From assembly GCF_015706575.1 (NCBI RefSeq), contig NW_024037072.1, positions 28,397,162 through 28,461,161 of the forward strand: DNA of 64,000 nt. The letters are read 5' to 3'. Below, in pieces: positions 45,801 through 54,484 of the stretch. The translations under genes were made by a program, and so were the position numbers. Position 1 is the first letter of the stretch; each line of letters starts with the position of its first letter. The stretch comes from Patiria miniata. Taxonomy: Eukaryota; Echinodermata; Asteroidea; Valvatida; Asterinidae. Under the pieces are notes generated by a model that made no database searches, was not told where the DNA came from, and saw only the letters and a program-made list of their open reading frames with translations.

Positions 45801-47911
45801 CGTTATTTCTTAAATGTTTTCTTGCGTATGTCTGACCGAACACTAACCATATTCATAGGGCCCATGCAAAGTTGTCAATGCAAACCTTGAAAATACATCT
45901 TTGTGTCACATTTAACCGTATTTGCAAGTTTATTTTCCATTTTGAGGGGTGCCATGGTGCCTTCTCCGTTTTTATGCTAATGCAAAGTTTCACATTCATT
46001 AGAAAACCTGTGATGGCATTTCGAGCATGATTAATGTTACACGGCTATTTCAACGAAAAAAGTTGCTAGAATTTTGGATATTTTGCTGTCATAAATTTCT
46101 TTTATGTGGTGATTATATGATGTGTCAGTACATGGTAGTAAGCCATCCCATGACCATCCCTTTCCCACAAATGTTTTCAATTAGCAAATTTTGGATGAAT
46201 AATTTGAAAGAAAAAACCCTAAACTGAACAGTGTCTTCCTGAAATGACATCACCGTAACAGCGTTACTGGAAACTTTTGGCCGGGAAAACCTACAATATA
46301 AATCACCGATAATGGGTCACAAAGGGAGACATTCCCATAGACTTGTGCACAAATATTTCCAACTTTTATGACTCCCAGCCCCAATTTTACATCATTCTAC
46401 CCTAACGAAGTTGGGTATTTTTACTAATTGGACCACGAGCAATCGATCTAGCCTATTTTGCAAAAGTAAATGTTGCCTCTAAATATAGGACCTGAGGCAT
46501 ATTAGGGAGCCATTGAAATGTCTCCCTAATTCCACGTCTCCCAAAGGTATGGCTTATGTAGCTAAAGTGTCTCCCAAAGGTTCTTCTCTTGTAGAACGCA
46601 AAACATAACGGTAAGCATGTGCTTTACAAAAATGAACATGTAATAACGACAAAATTTACGAAGTGTGAGTAAACGGCAGTAGAAATACATGAGATTTGAG
46701 GGTAGATTTGAACCGGTCCAAAGTGTCTACAGTTCAAAGAGGGGTTGGAAGTGTGTCAGAATGCCTTGGAGCCATATGACTTGGTTCTTGGTATTGTTGT
46801 GGTAAGGAGGCCCCGATGAGACAACCGAAGAGTTCTTGTAGGGTCGTATGGACGGAGCAGGTCGGTGTATAGCGCGGTGCTTGTCCGCTCAGGGCCTTGA
46901 AGGTGAGCAGGAGAAGTTTGTACATGTATTTAATTCATATTCAATGGGTAGCCAGTGAAGGTCTTGGAGGATTGGTGTGATGTGTTTACATTTCTTGAAC
47001 GGAGAAACCAGGCGGACAGCAGAGTTTTGGATTCGTTGAAGTTTATTTACATCTTTGCTGGGGAGGCCTGTAAGTAGGCTAGACAGTTGAAATTGTAACA
47101 GGGACGGACCGAAAACCAAATCCACATAATGGCACAGGCAGGAATCGAACCTGGGTCACAGAGATACGGTGGAAGGCGGGGGAAAGTACCGCTTCGCCAA
47201 CTCCTCTATTGTTTTATACACCTAACGGAGGAGCCTGTACTTAACATAAATCCCCTCTGTTAATGGCAGTTGTAGTGTTGGAGGTTCATCGTTACTACCA
47301 CAGCGGAAAGAGTCTATAGAAATGCTTCGGTATAAGCAGAGTCCTTGGGAAAGTCACCTCTGTCATTATACTGAGCTGTGTGAAGTTGAGTTTGGATACG
47401 TTAGTAAGGGAAAAGCTTGCCCTGCTGAGAGCAAGGGCGGATCCGGGGGGGGGGGGGGGTCAACGGGGGCCATGCCCCCCCCCCAAAAAAAACCGAACCC
47501 ATTTTTTTTTTAAAGTGACGTCGCAATAAAGGCAGGCACTGCGTACACCACCTTCTTTTCCTCAAAATAATTTAGTTATTAAAAGTGGTCAGAAATTGCC
47601 TCAGATCGCAACACAGAACATCTAGAATCTAAATTTTGTTTAATGCAATCGTTGAAGGATTAAAAACCTTTGTTTCACCCATACTATTTCAAAAGACACA
47701 TTTCGATTCGTTGCCCGCGGGCAGTTCCTGCTCATTGTACTCGAGAGCGATATTTTTGGGGGGTTTTTTCATCCAGCAAAAGGAAAAAAACACTTACCGT
47801 TGTTCTAAATTTTGCTGACAGGGCCGCGTAGCCTAGTATGACGACGACGCACATGATCACCGGAAGGGCTATGAGAACCAGTCGGGGGAGACTGATCCGA
47901 AAACGCCTCAT
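33034..47911 (-). CDS. NXPE-family protein, copy 2 (five exons)
   Basis: On the minus strand, exons 47911-47798, 38193-37939, 37070-36565, 34641-34610 and 33830-33034 join in phase (114+255+506+32+797 bp) to 567 codons plus stop, a normal NXPE length. The order is an N-terminal signal anchor (LVLIALPVIMCVVVILGY), a variable stalk, a neurexophilin-like domain (GGDFWYATL, NGSYSVYFFAGWSGKASI), cysteine motifs (GKCELSHPYALGKTV, LLCDEP, LKCDSL) and the SGNH-like domain (YLLGDSTSRQW; WDLNMAYP...HMP). It should act in the Golgi lumen or outside the cell as an acyl transferase or esterase of unknown substrate. It converges on copy 1 with 3.7 kb between the stop codons. Confidence 0.87.
34185..34470 (+). 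repeat. tRNA-derived SINE with LINE-like tail
   Basis: GTGTCCTTGGGCAAGTCACT, GGAGTATAAATGGGTACCGG and TGCGATGGACTGGCATCCCA are familiar phrases of V/Deu-type SINEs, in that order. A B-box-like GAGCGAATCC precedes them. It lies in NXPE-2 intron 4, in the opposite orientation to the gene. Confidence 0.65.
34610..34641 (-). CDS. NXPE-2 32-bp microexon
   Basis: Between acceptor cacgtag and donor gtaagt lie 32 bases reading LSPKTIKIAN with one split base at each side. Phases match the 506-bp exon before and the 797-bp exon after, and the segment aligns with KPIQLENPPVKIS of copy 1, two residues shorter. Confidence 0.78.
34987..35257. mobile_element. hAT-like element with G/C tracts and 8-bp duplication
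   Basis: The ends are CATGGGCGTCGCC and CACGACGCCGATG, flanked by TGTATAAC at 34979-34986 and 35258-35265. It shares its ends and G/C-run layout with 4471-4771. It is 271 bp, non-coding, in NXPE-2 intron 3. Confidence 0.85.
36385..36545 (+). repeat. Dispersed repeat with AACTTGGCCATATTG phrase
   Basis: CCAATTTCAACCAAACTTGG and CAGGGTCAAGGGTCACCTAG form a repeat type common in marine invertebrate genomes (from general knowledge). It lies just 3' of NXPE-2 exon 3 in the intron. Confidence 0.4.
36565..37070 (-). CDS. NXPE-2 exon 3: neurexophilin-like and cysteine region
   Basis: It runs from acceptor tgctcag to donor gtgagt. It starts MFRVMIEARD at phase 0, carries GGDFWYATLATKGGG, NGSYSVYFFAGWSG, AVDYLVQTVWHAYDR and WTGKCELSHPYALGK, and ends with two bases of a glycine codon. 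Confidence 0.9.
37479..37857. mobile_element. hAT-like element of the 1872-2164 family
   Basis: The ends are CAGGCGTGGTTCTA and TAGAACCGCGCCTG, one mismatch apart, flanked by AATCTTCC (37471-37478) and AATCTTTC (37858-37865). Internal wording (GCGCTCCCATTGAAAAT, TTCAGCACGCCTCCCTG) matches 1872-2164. It ends 81 bases from NXPE-2 exon 2. Confidence 0.8.
37939..38193 (-). CDS. NXPE-2 exon 2: stalk and start of neurexophilin-like domain
   Basis: This 255-bp exon (85 codons, phase 0 to 0) follows gcctaatcag and precedes gtacgg. It starts VRDTTEHIQTVNLKHD and ends STISLTSPANVTEGE, which aligns with TSVSLMSPKKDAIKVGD of copy 1. An upstream acceptor at 38349 was rejected because its phase does not match exon 1. 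Confidence 0.78.
38936..39205. repeat. CRE-rich dispersed repeat
   Basis: TGACGTCA occurs at least four times, with CACGTG between (near 38988, 39104, 39124, 39136). The following wording TTTTCATCTATAACACATCC recurs at 50985-51005 after a similar CRE cluster, so this is a repeat family rather than a single enhancer. Confidence 0.65.
39208..39600 (+). repeat. Copy of the 18105-19545 repeat family
   Basis: It matches 18110-18380 through TTCATACGAACATGGTATCA and GTTGCCCCAACCCAGCCTTG, then 18895-18955 through CTCAAAAGTGCATGCCCCAG. It is directly followed by the inverted partner of 2461-2935. Confidence 0.7.
39600..39960 (-). repeat. Inverted partner of the 2461-2935 repeat
   Basis: In reverse complement it gives CTTGTGGGGACGTATTCACC, GCCCTGTGGAGACGTATACA and the lead-in TGCTTCTATTTTAACCAGAA, following the order at 2461-2850. 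Confidence 0.5.
40740..41620 (+). repeat. tRNA-like repeat split by hAT-like DNA
   Basis: GTGTTTATACGTCGG, GCGGTATCCGCTGCTACATC and TGGTGGTCGAGTGGTAAGAC (A-box-like) at 40760-40925, and ACTAGAAAGCAGG..GTTCGAGTCCCACCCG (B-box) at 41532-41577, are the two halves of the unit seen whole at 50356-50660. The DNA between ends in TTCTGGATCCGCCC, an hAT-type terminus. Confidence 0.5.
41940..43080. other. Run of hAT-like fragments with G and C tracts
   Basis: Long G runs occur at about 41959, 42094, 42641 and 42958-42979, with a C run at 43047. GGGCGGATCCAGGAATTTTTG at 42542 is an hAT-type end shared with 12962. GGGGGCGCTGTTCAAATCCG occurs twice (42673, 42822). No gene is supported; this is NXPE-2 intron 1. 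Confidence 0.5.
43080..46730. other. AT-rich NXPE-2 intron 1 stretch without recognised features
   Basis: I checked both strands for splice-consistent motifs and found none. Short open frames of 60-90 codons here show no domain and no paralog in the window. Confidence 0.45.
46734..47125 (-). pseudogene. CR1/L2-like LINE, 3' end of reverse transcriptase ORF, decayed
   Basis: On the minus strand it reads KLQRIQNSAVRLVSPFKK, HITPILQDLHWLPIEYEL, then after a frameshift KLLLLTFKALSGQAP, and in a third frame TTIPRTKSYGSKAF. These are standard motifs at the C-terminal end of non-LTR reverse transcriptase ORFs. At least two frameshifts show that it is dead. It lies in NXPE-2 intron 1, same strand as the gene. 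Confidence 0.88.
47110..47215 (-). repeat. tRNA-derived SINE head
   Basis: The minus strand gives GTTGGCGAAGCGGTA (A-box-like) and AGGTTCGATTCCTGCC (B-box, matching GGTTCGANTCC), followed by TGGATTTGGTTTTCGGTCCC, wording also found near 19045-19070. It abuts the LINE fragment. Confidence 0.6.
47425..47640. mobile_element. hAT-like element fragment
   Basis: AGGGCGGATCCGGGG opens it, followed by G and C runs, AAAACCGAACCC, GTGACGTCGCAATAAAGGCA and AGTGGTCAGAAATTGCCTCA; the same modules occur at 15830-15975 and 41300-41410. It begins about 160 bases beyond the donor side of NXPE-2 exon 1. Confidence 0.5.
47798..47911 (-). CDS. NXPE-2 first exon: start codon and signal anchor
   Basis: ATG (A at -3) opens 38 codons: basic MRRFRISLPR, hydrophobic LVLIALPVIMCVVVILGYAA, then LSAKFRTT to donor gtaagt at phase 0. 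Basic-then-hydrophobic is the pattern of a type II signal anchor, as expected for NXPE proteins. The 9.6-kb intron to 38193 is inferred. Confidence 0.62.
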
Positions 47912-48179
47912 GTTAAGCCTACTCGACGATTGGTAAAGGAAAGACAGATCAACTGAAATTATGAAGAAAAAAATATGATTCACTGATGACGCTAATTTAT
48001 TGTGTAGATCGAAGTCATGACTGCACGGCACGTACAATGGCAGCGGGAACCTAAACAGCGTGAGGGCGGGTGATGGCTGTTGTAGTTGATCGTGTAACGT
48101 TTAGACTGGCTTCCCAGTCGTTGATTTACTTGTGTGTCCTTGTTGATGTGTATAGACCTTTCTTTTGTTTGTAAACATT

Positions 48180-48191
48180 GCCGCCATTTTG
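48180..48191 (-). promoter_or_regulatory. YY1-like site upstream of NXPE-2
   Basis: The minus strand reads CAAAATGGCGGC, close to the YY1 consensus AAGATGGCGGC. It lies about 270 bases upstream of the NXPE-2 start codon, a usual place for a promoter element. No TATA box is evident. The call is by motif only. Confidence 0.4.
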
Positions 48192-48206
48192 TTTGGGCTG
48201 CAGTAA

Positions 48207-49990
48207 GGGTGCACACCGGTAAAAAAAAATAGGCCTAAGTCCATCCGCCGAGCTCTTGAATAAAAGTTATACCCTCAAAATAGTCTATATTAGAGAGTTT
48301 TTGGAGCCATAACATTGGGGAATTGAAGAGATATGGCAATGAACCTCTGGCCCGGACTCGGGGCTTCCAATTCTGAGCATTTTGGATACAATTGGGCTCG
48401 AAAGTGGCGCTATTTTGCCATGTTGTGGAGGGATCGTTTTTCAAGATGGCTGCCGTTCCGCTTTGGGGAAAATAGGGGTCGTCTTCTTTAGGCGAGAAAT
48501 TCTCGAAAAGTCAATGGTCAACCCTCCAAAAGATGAAAAGAAATTGAAAGACGACATGTCGATCATCATTTTTCTGTGCAGCTTAAATACCTGTGAGAGT
48601 TCTGAGTATTTTTAAAAGAATTTTGAAGTATGGGCATTTAGCAGTAGTGTCTATGGGAATTTATTTGCAGGGTTGCATCCTATAAAGAATAACAAAGATG
48701 GCCGTTTCGCGCATGCGCTGTGCCGCGGCAGTGGTTTTTTCAGTGGGCGTAACCTACGGGGAGGGGGGAAAAGTGTTTTAAAGGTATCAACAAGGGTTTT
48801 TCCGTAACGGATGCTCCCAAATCGTAAGGGAGCAGTAGGCTATCAGCCGATTACAACAATTGCTAGTTGGAAAGGGGGGGGGGGGCATTTTGAGCTTAAA
48901 AGTAGCTGAAACTTAATTTATTGTCGCTGGGGGCGCTCTACAGCTTAGCAGGGGCAAAAAAGTCACTATTAGCGGGCCTAATATCGACCTCGGATAATTT
49001 TTTTCTTTCAATTTTTTTTCTCAAAATATTGACTTTGGAGATATTCTGCTTCTCCTGAATGTGGTTTTGTGTTAAAATTTAAAAGTTACATGCTATTATA
49101 AAGAATAACAAAGATGGCCGTTTCGCGCATGCGCTGTGCCGCGGCAGTGGTTTTTTTTTCAGTGGGCGGAACCTACGGGGAGGGAAAAAAAAGTGTTTTA
49201 AAGGTATCAACAAGGGTTTTTCCGTAAACGGATGCTCCCAAATCGTAAGGGAGCAGTAGGCTATCAGCCGATTAAAACAATTGCTAGTTGAAAAGGGGGG
49301 GGGGGGCATTTTGAGCTTAAAAGTAGCTGAAACTTAATTTATTGTCGCTGGGGGCGCTCTACAGCTTAGCAGGGGCAAAAAAGTCACTATTAGCGGGCCT
49401 AATATCGACCTCGGATAATTTTTTTCTTTCAATTTTTTTCTTCAAAATATTGACTTTGGAGATATTCTGCTTCTCCTGAATGTGGTTTTGTGTTAAAATT
49501 TAAAAGTTACCTGCTATTATAGGGTGCACACCGGTAAATAGGCCTAAATCCATCCGCCGAGCTCATGAATACAAGTGAACCCCTCAAAATATTCTATATT
49601 AGAGAGTTCTGGGAGCCATAACATTGGGGAATTGAAGAGATATGGCAATGAACCTCTGGCCCGGACTCGGGGCTTCCAATTCTGAGCATTTTGGATACAA
49701 TTGGGCTCGAAAGTGGCGCTATTTTGCCATGTTGTGGAGGGATCGTTTTTCAAGATGGCTGCCGTTCCGCTTTGGGGAAAATAGGGGTCGTCTTCTTTGG
49801 GCGAGAATTTCTCGAAAAGTCAATGGTCAACCCACCAAAAAATGAAAAGAAAATGAAAGACGACATGTCGATCATCATTTTTCTGTGCAGCTTAAATACC
49901 TGTGAGAGTTCTGAGTATTTTTTTAAAGAATGTTGAAGTATGGGCATTTAGCACTAGTGTCTATGGGAATTTATTTGCAGGGTTGCATCC
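48207..49990 (+). repeat. X-Y-Y-X direct-repeat block upstream of NXPE-2
   Basis: Module X (48207-48672 and 49524-49990) and module Y (48673-49094 and 49095-49520) are all in the same orientation. X starts GGGTGCACACCGG and ends GGGTTGCATCC; GTAA flanks the whole block at both ends (48203-48206 region and about 49991). TATA sits at each module junction. X contains CAAGATGGCTGCC (YY1-like); Y contains AAAGATGGCCG and CGCGCATGCGCTG (NRF1-like). The arrangement recalls LTRs, but no retroelement gene is inside. Confidence 0.85.
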
Positions 49991-50355
49991 GTAAGCGCAT
50001 AAATTGAAGCCGTGGTTGGCAACATATTTTTCCAAAAAAGTCCTCATAACGCTATCAACACATATTAAAAAGGCATATGTAGGAATTATTTTGCAGCTTT
50101 GTTGAAAATGTTGTATTTCCAAGTATCAAATAATATTTTGGTGATCTGTAATAACTCTTCTTCATTTTTGTAGTGTTGGACTTTCCATAGTTTTGCAGGC
50201 CGTGGTTGGCAAAAATGCAGTTTGCCAACCAAGCGCAGAAAGGTCTATAGTCACTATAAAAAATGGTACGGGCTTTATTCACGAGTCGGCCATATTGAAT
50301 TGGAAAGCGAGGTAAAATAATATTTTTTGGAACTTGCAAAGAGAAATGAAAGCAA

Positions 50356-50660
50356 TGACATAAAGTTAATCAAATTAGGTTTTGCCCTTCACCGACGTTT
50401 TTAAACACCGTATACTCAGTGTGTTACCTCCCGAGTGAAAGTTGGAAAAATCACTCGGGTGGGACTCGAACCCACGACCTCCTGCTTTCTAATGCAGATG
50501 TCTTACCACTCGACCACCGAGCTAACGGGATCGGTTGGCCGGTTCGAATCTGATGTACATAGCAGCGGGTACCGCAAAAAACGTCGGTGAAGGGCAAAAC
50601 CTAATTTCATTTATATCACCCCGACGCAAAATTCCATCTTATAATTGACATAAAGTTAAT
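50356..50660 (-). mobile_element. tRNA-like element framed by inverted arms, 15-bp target duplication
   Basis: TGACATAAAGTTAAT occurs at 50356-50370 and 50646-50660. Inside, GGTTTTGCCCTTCACCGACG (left) and its complement (right, about 50583) face each other around a minus-strand tRNA-like segment, about 50451-50524: GTGGTCGAGTGGTAAGAC, anticodon-like arm TCTGC/GCAGG, and GTGGGTTCGAGTCCCAC. A long target duplication suggests retroposition of a SINE, while inverted arms are more usual in DNA elements. Confidence 0.75.
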
Positions 50661-50689
50661 TACAAATTAATACCAGTCTGCTCTGATTA

Positions 50690-51060
50690 ATAGTTTAAAA
50701 TGTGTGATTAAACATGACCTAATGTTTTAAGCCACATTAAAAGAAATGAAAGTGAGGCTAGAAGGCATAAATAGTCTGGCACCATCCCATTCAACAGTTT
50801 ACAATACACAGTTTAATACAAGTTTGTCAAAATAATCAAAACTTTTTTGTGACGTGTGTCCAGGAAGAATGTGTAGATCTGTTTATAATAAATGGACGCA
50901 TATAAAAAAAGTGACTACATTTTCATAGGGCTTTGAATTATGACGTCACATGTCACGTAATGACGTCATCATAACGTCACATCAATTTTCATCTATAACA
51001 CATCCCGATCTAGGTACATACCAACTTTCAACTCAATCGGACCTGTAGTTCAAATTACAA
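50690..51060 (+). repeat. Dispersed repeats including a CRE-rich unit
   Basis: 50690-50830 matches 11930-12090. The following 50930-51045 carries TGACGTCA at about 50942 and 50961, then TTTTCATCTATAACACATCC, matching 39100-39205. Confidence 0.55.
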
Positions 51061-51369
51061 TGTACTTCCGGTTTCAACCGGAGGGAAGGGTCACGTGATT
51101 TTGCACCTAATATCAAAAATGAAGATCTTGGATAAATCATTATTCTATCAACTCCCGAAAAATGCAAAATCAGATCTCTCACAATTGATTTTATATTGAT
51201 TCTGAAAGATTAAATCTAAAAATCTTTGGTTGTTTGTAATGTGATACTTGATGACGTTATCGTGACGTCATTACCAAAAAGCTTGAAAGCTATGTTAACT
51301 GTGCGAAGCAAACATCTGGATTAAATCTCGCGAGGATAATTGTTTAGCAATTTTCATTGTAACCCCCCC

Positions 51370-51660
51370 CCAAGTTAAAAATATAACAACAAAGTCCTTT
51401 TGAAGGTCTGTCTTTTAAAAACAGTGGATTTTATAAATCATATGATTTGCCTAACCAGGGTTGTTAGTGAAGATATTGTGTACTAGAGTTGTTGACAGGT
51501 TTGAAACAAGTTTTCTGTGTCATTTTCTTTGTTGTTCCAAATAGTCAGAATACACAAACTGCTTTTTTTGTGTTTAAATGGTGATCATCTTTGAAAGGAT
51601 TGAGCAATATCAGTAATTATTTCATCTAAAAGTAGCTTATGAAATCTGTTTTCCAGTTAC
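51370..51660 (+). repeat. Internal piece of the 59405-60069 element
   Basis: CCTAACCAGGGTTGTT, GTGTACTA.AGTTGTTG and TTCATCTAAAAGTAGC occur in the same order and spacing as in 59690-59960. The inverted ends are missing. Confidence 0.55.
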
Positions 51661-51661
51661 G

Positions 51662-51738
51662 TGTGACGCACGTACACCAGGGGATTCAATTGTACCAGTA
51701 TGTACACCAGGGGATTCAATTATACCAGTATGTACACA
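51662..51738 (+). repeat. Short tandem duplication
   Basis: GTACACCAGGGGATTCAATT followed by .TACCAGTAT occurs twice in direct succession, with a period of about 31 bases. It has no coding support. Confidence 0.6.
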
Positions 51739-52079
51739 CAATGCTAGCGGTGGCCGCGCGTCGCGGCAAAATTGCAGTCAGGCAAGATGGCGTCAGTCAT
51801 CCCCAACTGTACTTTCTTTGCCGATGAGGGGGGTACATGTGAACGGAGTGGATAGGGCTCTTAAGAGTAATTTTGAAAACGTTTTACATCCGTCTTATAT
51901 TGACGGCACGCATTCAATTTTCATTGCTTGGTTAGATTGCTTATTGCCATTAGATAAAAATGAAATGGTGCAGGTGTCAGTTTAGAGTAATGAAAATTTG
52001 AAGGGTTAACAAAGATAAATATTTTTAGAACTTTAGAAGATCTTCAGAGTTAAGAATATCTTGGAATATTATAAATAAT

Positions 52080-53220
52080 AATAATTATATCTAATTCTTG
52101 TTTAGCGCCAAATCCGTCAAAAATTGACGCTCAAGGCGCTTCACAGAAATAAAAATGAACCAGTTAAAATTTAAGAACAAATTAAAACTTATACAAGAAA
52201 AACCTTTAAAATAACTAGGTGAACAATTGAAATAAGTTGTCTAAAACAGGCAGGTTAAGATGGACAGATACAGTAAAGCAACAGCGCGACGGCCACGAAA
52301 AAGAGACTTAGAAAAGACTTACACAAACAGTGGGAAACACACACAAAACGGACTGATAACAGAATAACCATAGACAAGACACACATTATGGTTAATAAAA
52401 GACAGCCAAAACTGTCAAGACAGACAATAAGAATGAGACAAACGGATGGACAGGCTAATGAACAGTCCTACAAACACATTGATGCAATACAGCATGACAG
52501 CACAAGGTTAAAAATTGACGCTCAAGGCGCTTTACATAAATACGGATATACCAGTTAAAATTTAAAATACAAGAGATGTACAAATTAAAATTGTCTAAAA
52601 CAGGCAGATATAAACAGACAGACACAGAACACCAATCAAGTAAACAGAGAGACGACCATGACAGAGAGAATTAACAGCACGACAGCCATAACGTACAAAC
52701 AAATAAAAAAGTGACGCTCAAGGCGCTTCATTACAGAACTACAAATAAACCAGTTACAATTTAAATTGAAGTCTAAAAAACAAGCTAAATTATGCAAATA
52801 CAAGTCGGTGAACAAATTTTGTCTAAAAAAAAGGCGGATAAGAAATGGACAGACAGATCATCAATCAAGCAAACAGCAAGACGACCAGAACAGAGAGACT
52901 TAAAGGACCACGACAAAGAGACTTGAAGAAAAAAAAAAGACTTACATCTACACAACAGAGTGGGAAACATACACTAGACGAACAGATGAACGGACTAACA
53001 GTAGACAAGACACACATACTGGTTGATAAAAGACAAACTGTCAAAAACAGACAATTAAGCACGAGACAAACGATGGACAAACAGATGAACTAACACACAG
53101 CACACACGGCACAAAATGTAAATAGCACGACGGCCACAACAGAGAGACGTAGACAACAGACTAAGAGACACACACAACAGACAGACAAGACAAACGAAGG
53201 GACTGACAGTTTAAAATCTG
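52080..53220. repeat. Degenerate repeats with GACGCTCAAGGCGCTT units and AGACA-rich DNA
   Basis: AAATTGACGCTCAAGGCGCTT (first twenty bases shared) recurs at about 52122, 52508 and 52710, each followed by CAGTTA(A/C)AATTTAA. The rest is rich in AGACA and ACACA words. It abuts the 3' side of the LINE fragment at 53220 and may be its tail region. Confidence 0.5.
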
Positions 53221-54484
53221 TATGCATGTGTAAGATGAACAGACGCAACAGCTGTCTACGTTTGCGTAAAGCTTCAGACACCTCGTTGTTATACCAGTTC
53301 GTGTTTGGACGTACTTTGAAGGTACGTGTTGTGGCTGGTGCATGCTTGTTCAGAATGCCAAGCAAAGTTTTGTTGTACATTTCAACTCCAGATGCAGGAT
53401 CCTTAGCAGACTCGGAGCAAACCTCGGTAAACCGACATTCTGTAACGTCACTGCATGGAGAAGGTATTTATGTCAATGGAGCGAAGGTTCCTTGAAACAA
53501 CAGTTGTGGTAGGGACAGCTGGTTTGTGAAAAGGCACATCAAATAGGAGTGCAAGGTGATCAGAGATTCCTTCAACGACTCGGATGTTTGAGAGATAATA
53601 GTCATGATCATCACAGCGTGTTATGAGTAAATCAAGAATGTGGCCACATTGATGGGTTGCTGTATATTTATGTGCTGTTGCAGTCCATGTGCAGATAACA
53701 GATCTGCAAACTGCGCAGATTTCACCGCTGAAGGGTTGTCCATGTGAATGTTAAAATCACCTGTTATAATAAGTGACGACTGGTCGAACAGGTAACTGTC
53801 GATGAAACAAGCAAACTCATCAAGGAAGGTACTGAATGCCACAGTGGACCCAGGCGGTCGGTAAATAATCACCAAGTGCGTTGAAGTAGCGTTACTCACT
53901 AACTCTGCCTACAGTACTTCAAACGAACTGAACGTCCTCCCATTTTTGCTAATTTTAACACTGATGGTGCTCCGGTACAACAAGCCGACACCTCCTCCCC
54001 GCTTATTGGCTCGTGGTATGTGATGGAACGAGTACCCATCGGGAGTTAGACCAGCAATAACAGCCGGGTCATTTGGAGTCAGCCAAGTCTCAGAAATCCC
54101 GATGACATCCAGATCATTCTCCCGCACAAACTCATCTGTTTTGTTTTTGATACTGCGAGCATTCAGCATGCAGAACGTGGTCAACTGCATTCAATGATGT
54201 TGTTGTCTCATATGTACTTGCAGCAGATTGTCGCGAGTGGATACATCACGAAAGCTGTTAAGTCTCAATGGCCGGTTCCCAACCACAACAGGAATGTCAT
54301 TGTAGCCCAGCATAGGCGACTGCATAGTCAACATGTTTCCAAACGTACATGCACAACTCCTATTGAAAGGTGATTTCTGGGGCGAGCTGGTAAAAGTCAC
54401 AACAAAATACCTCCAGGTCAGAACAACAATCACAACAATCACAAAAATCCGGGCTGTGATTTGTAGATTCCTGTCAAAATACAT
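53220..54484 (-). pseudogene. CR1-like LINE, 5' part with endonuclease domain, decayed
   Basis: Minus-strand pieces in order: VVVGNRPLRLNSFRD, then (after an in-frame stop) LNARSIKNKTDEFV, VIGISETWLTP, GGGVGLLYRS, (after another stop) HLVIIYRPPGS, SLIITGDFNIHMD, (after a frameshift) GHILDLLITR, ISDHLALLFDV, and finally LLGILNKHAP with RPNTNWYNNEVSEALRKRR. These are the motifs of an APE-type LINE endonuclease and the linker to the reverse transcriptase. The transcriptase is missing and the frame is broken. Confidence 0.9.

Noticed and set aside
47110..47215. tRNA gene on the minus strand
   Set aside because: The B box is good but the arms do not close into a cloverleaf, and SINE-type sequence follows.
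50451..50524. Functional tRNA gene
   Set aside because: The acceptor stem is only about six pairs, the anticodon-like loop has eight bases, and the sequence belongs to a repeat family.
54191..54484. Secreted or membrane protein suggested by an N-terminal hydrophobic run
   Set aside because: It is in the same frame as, and directly before, the LINE endonuclease motifs, so it is LINE 5' sequence.
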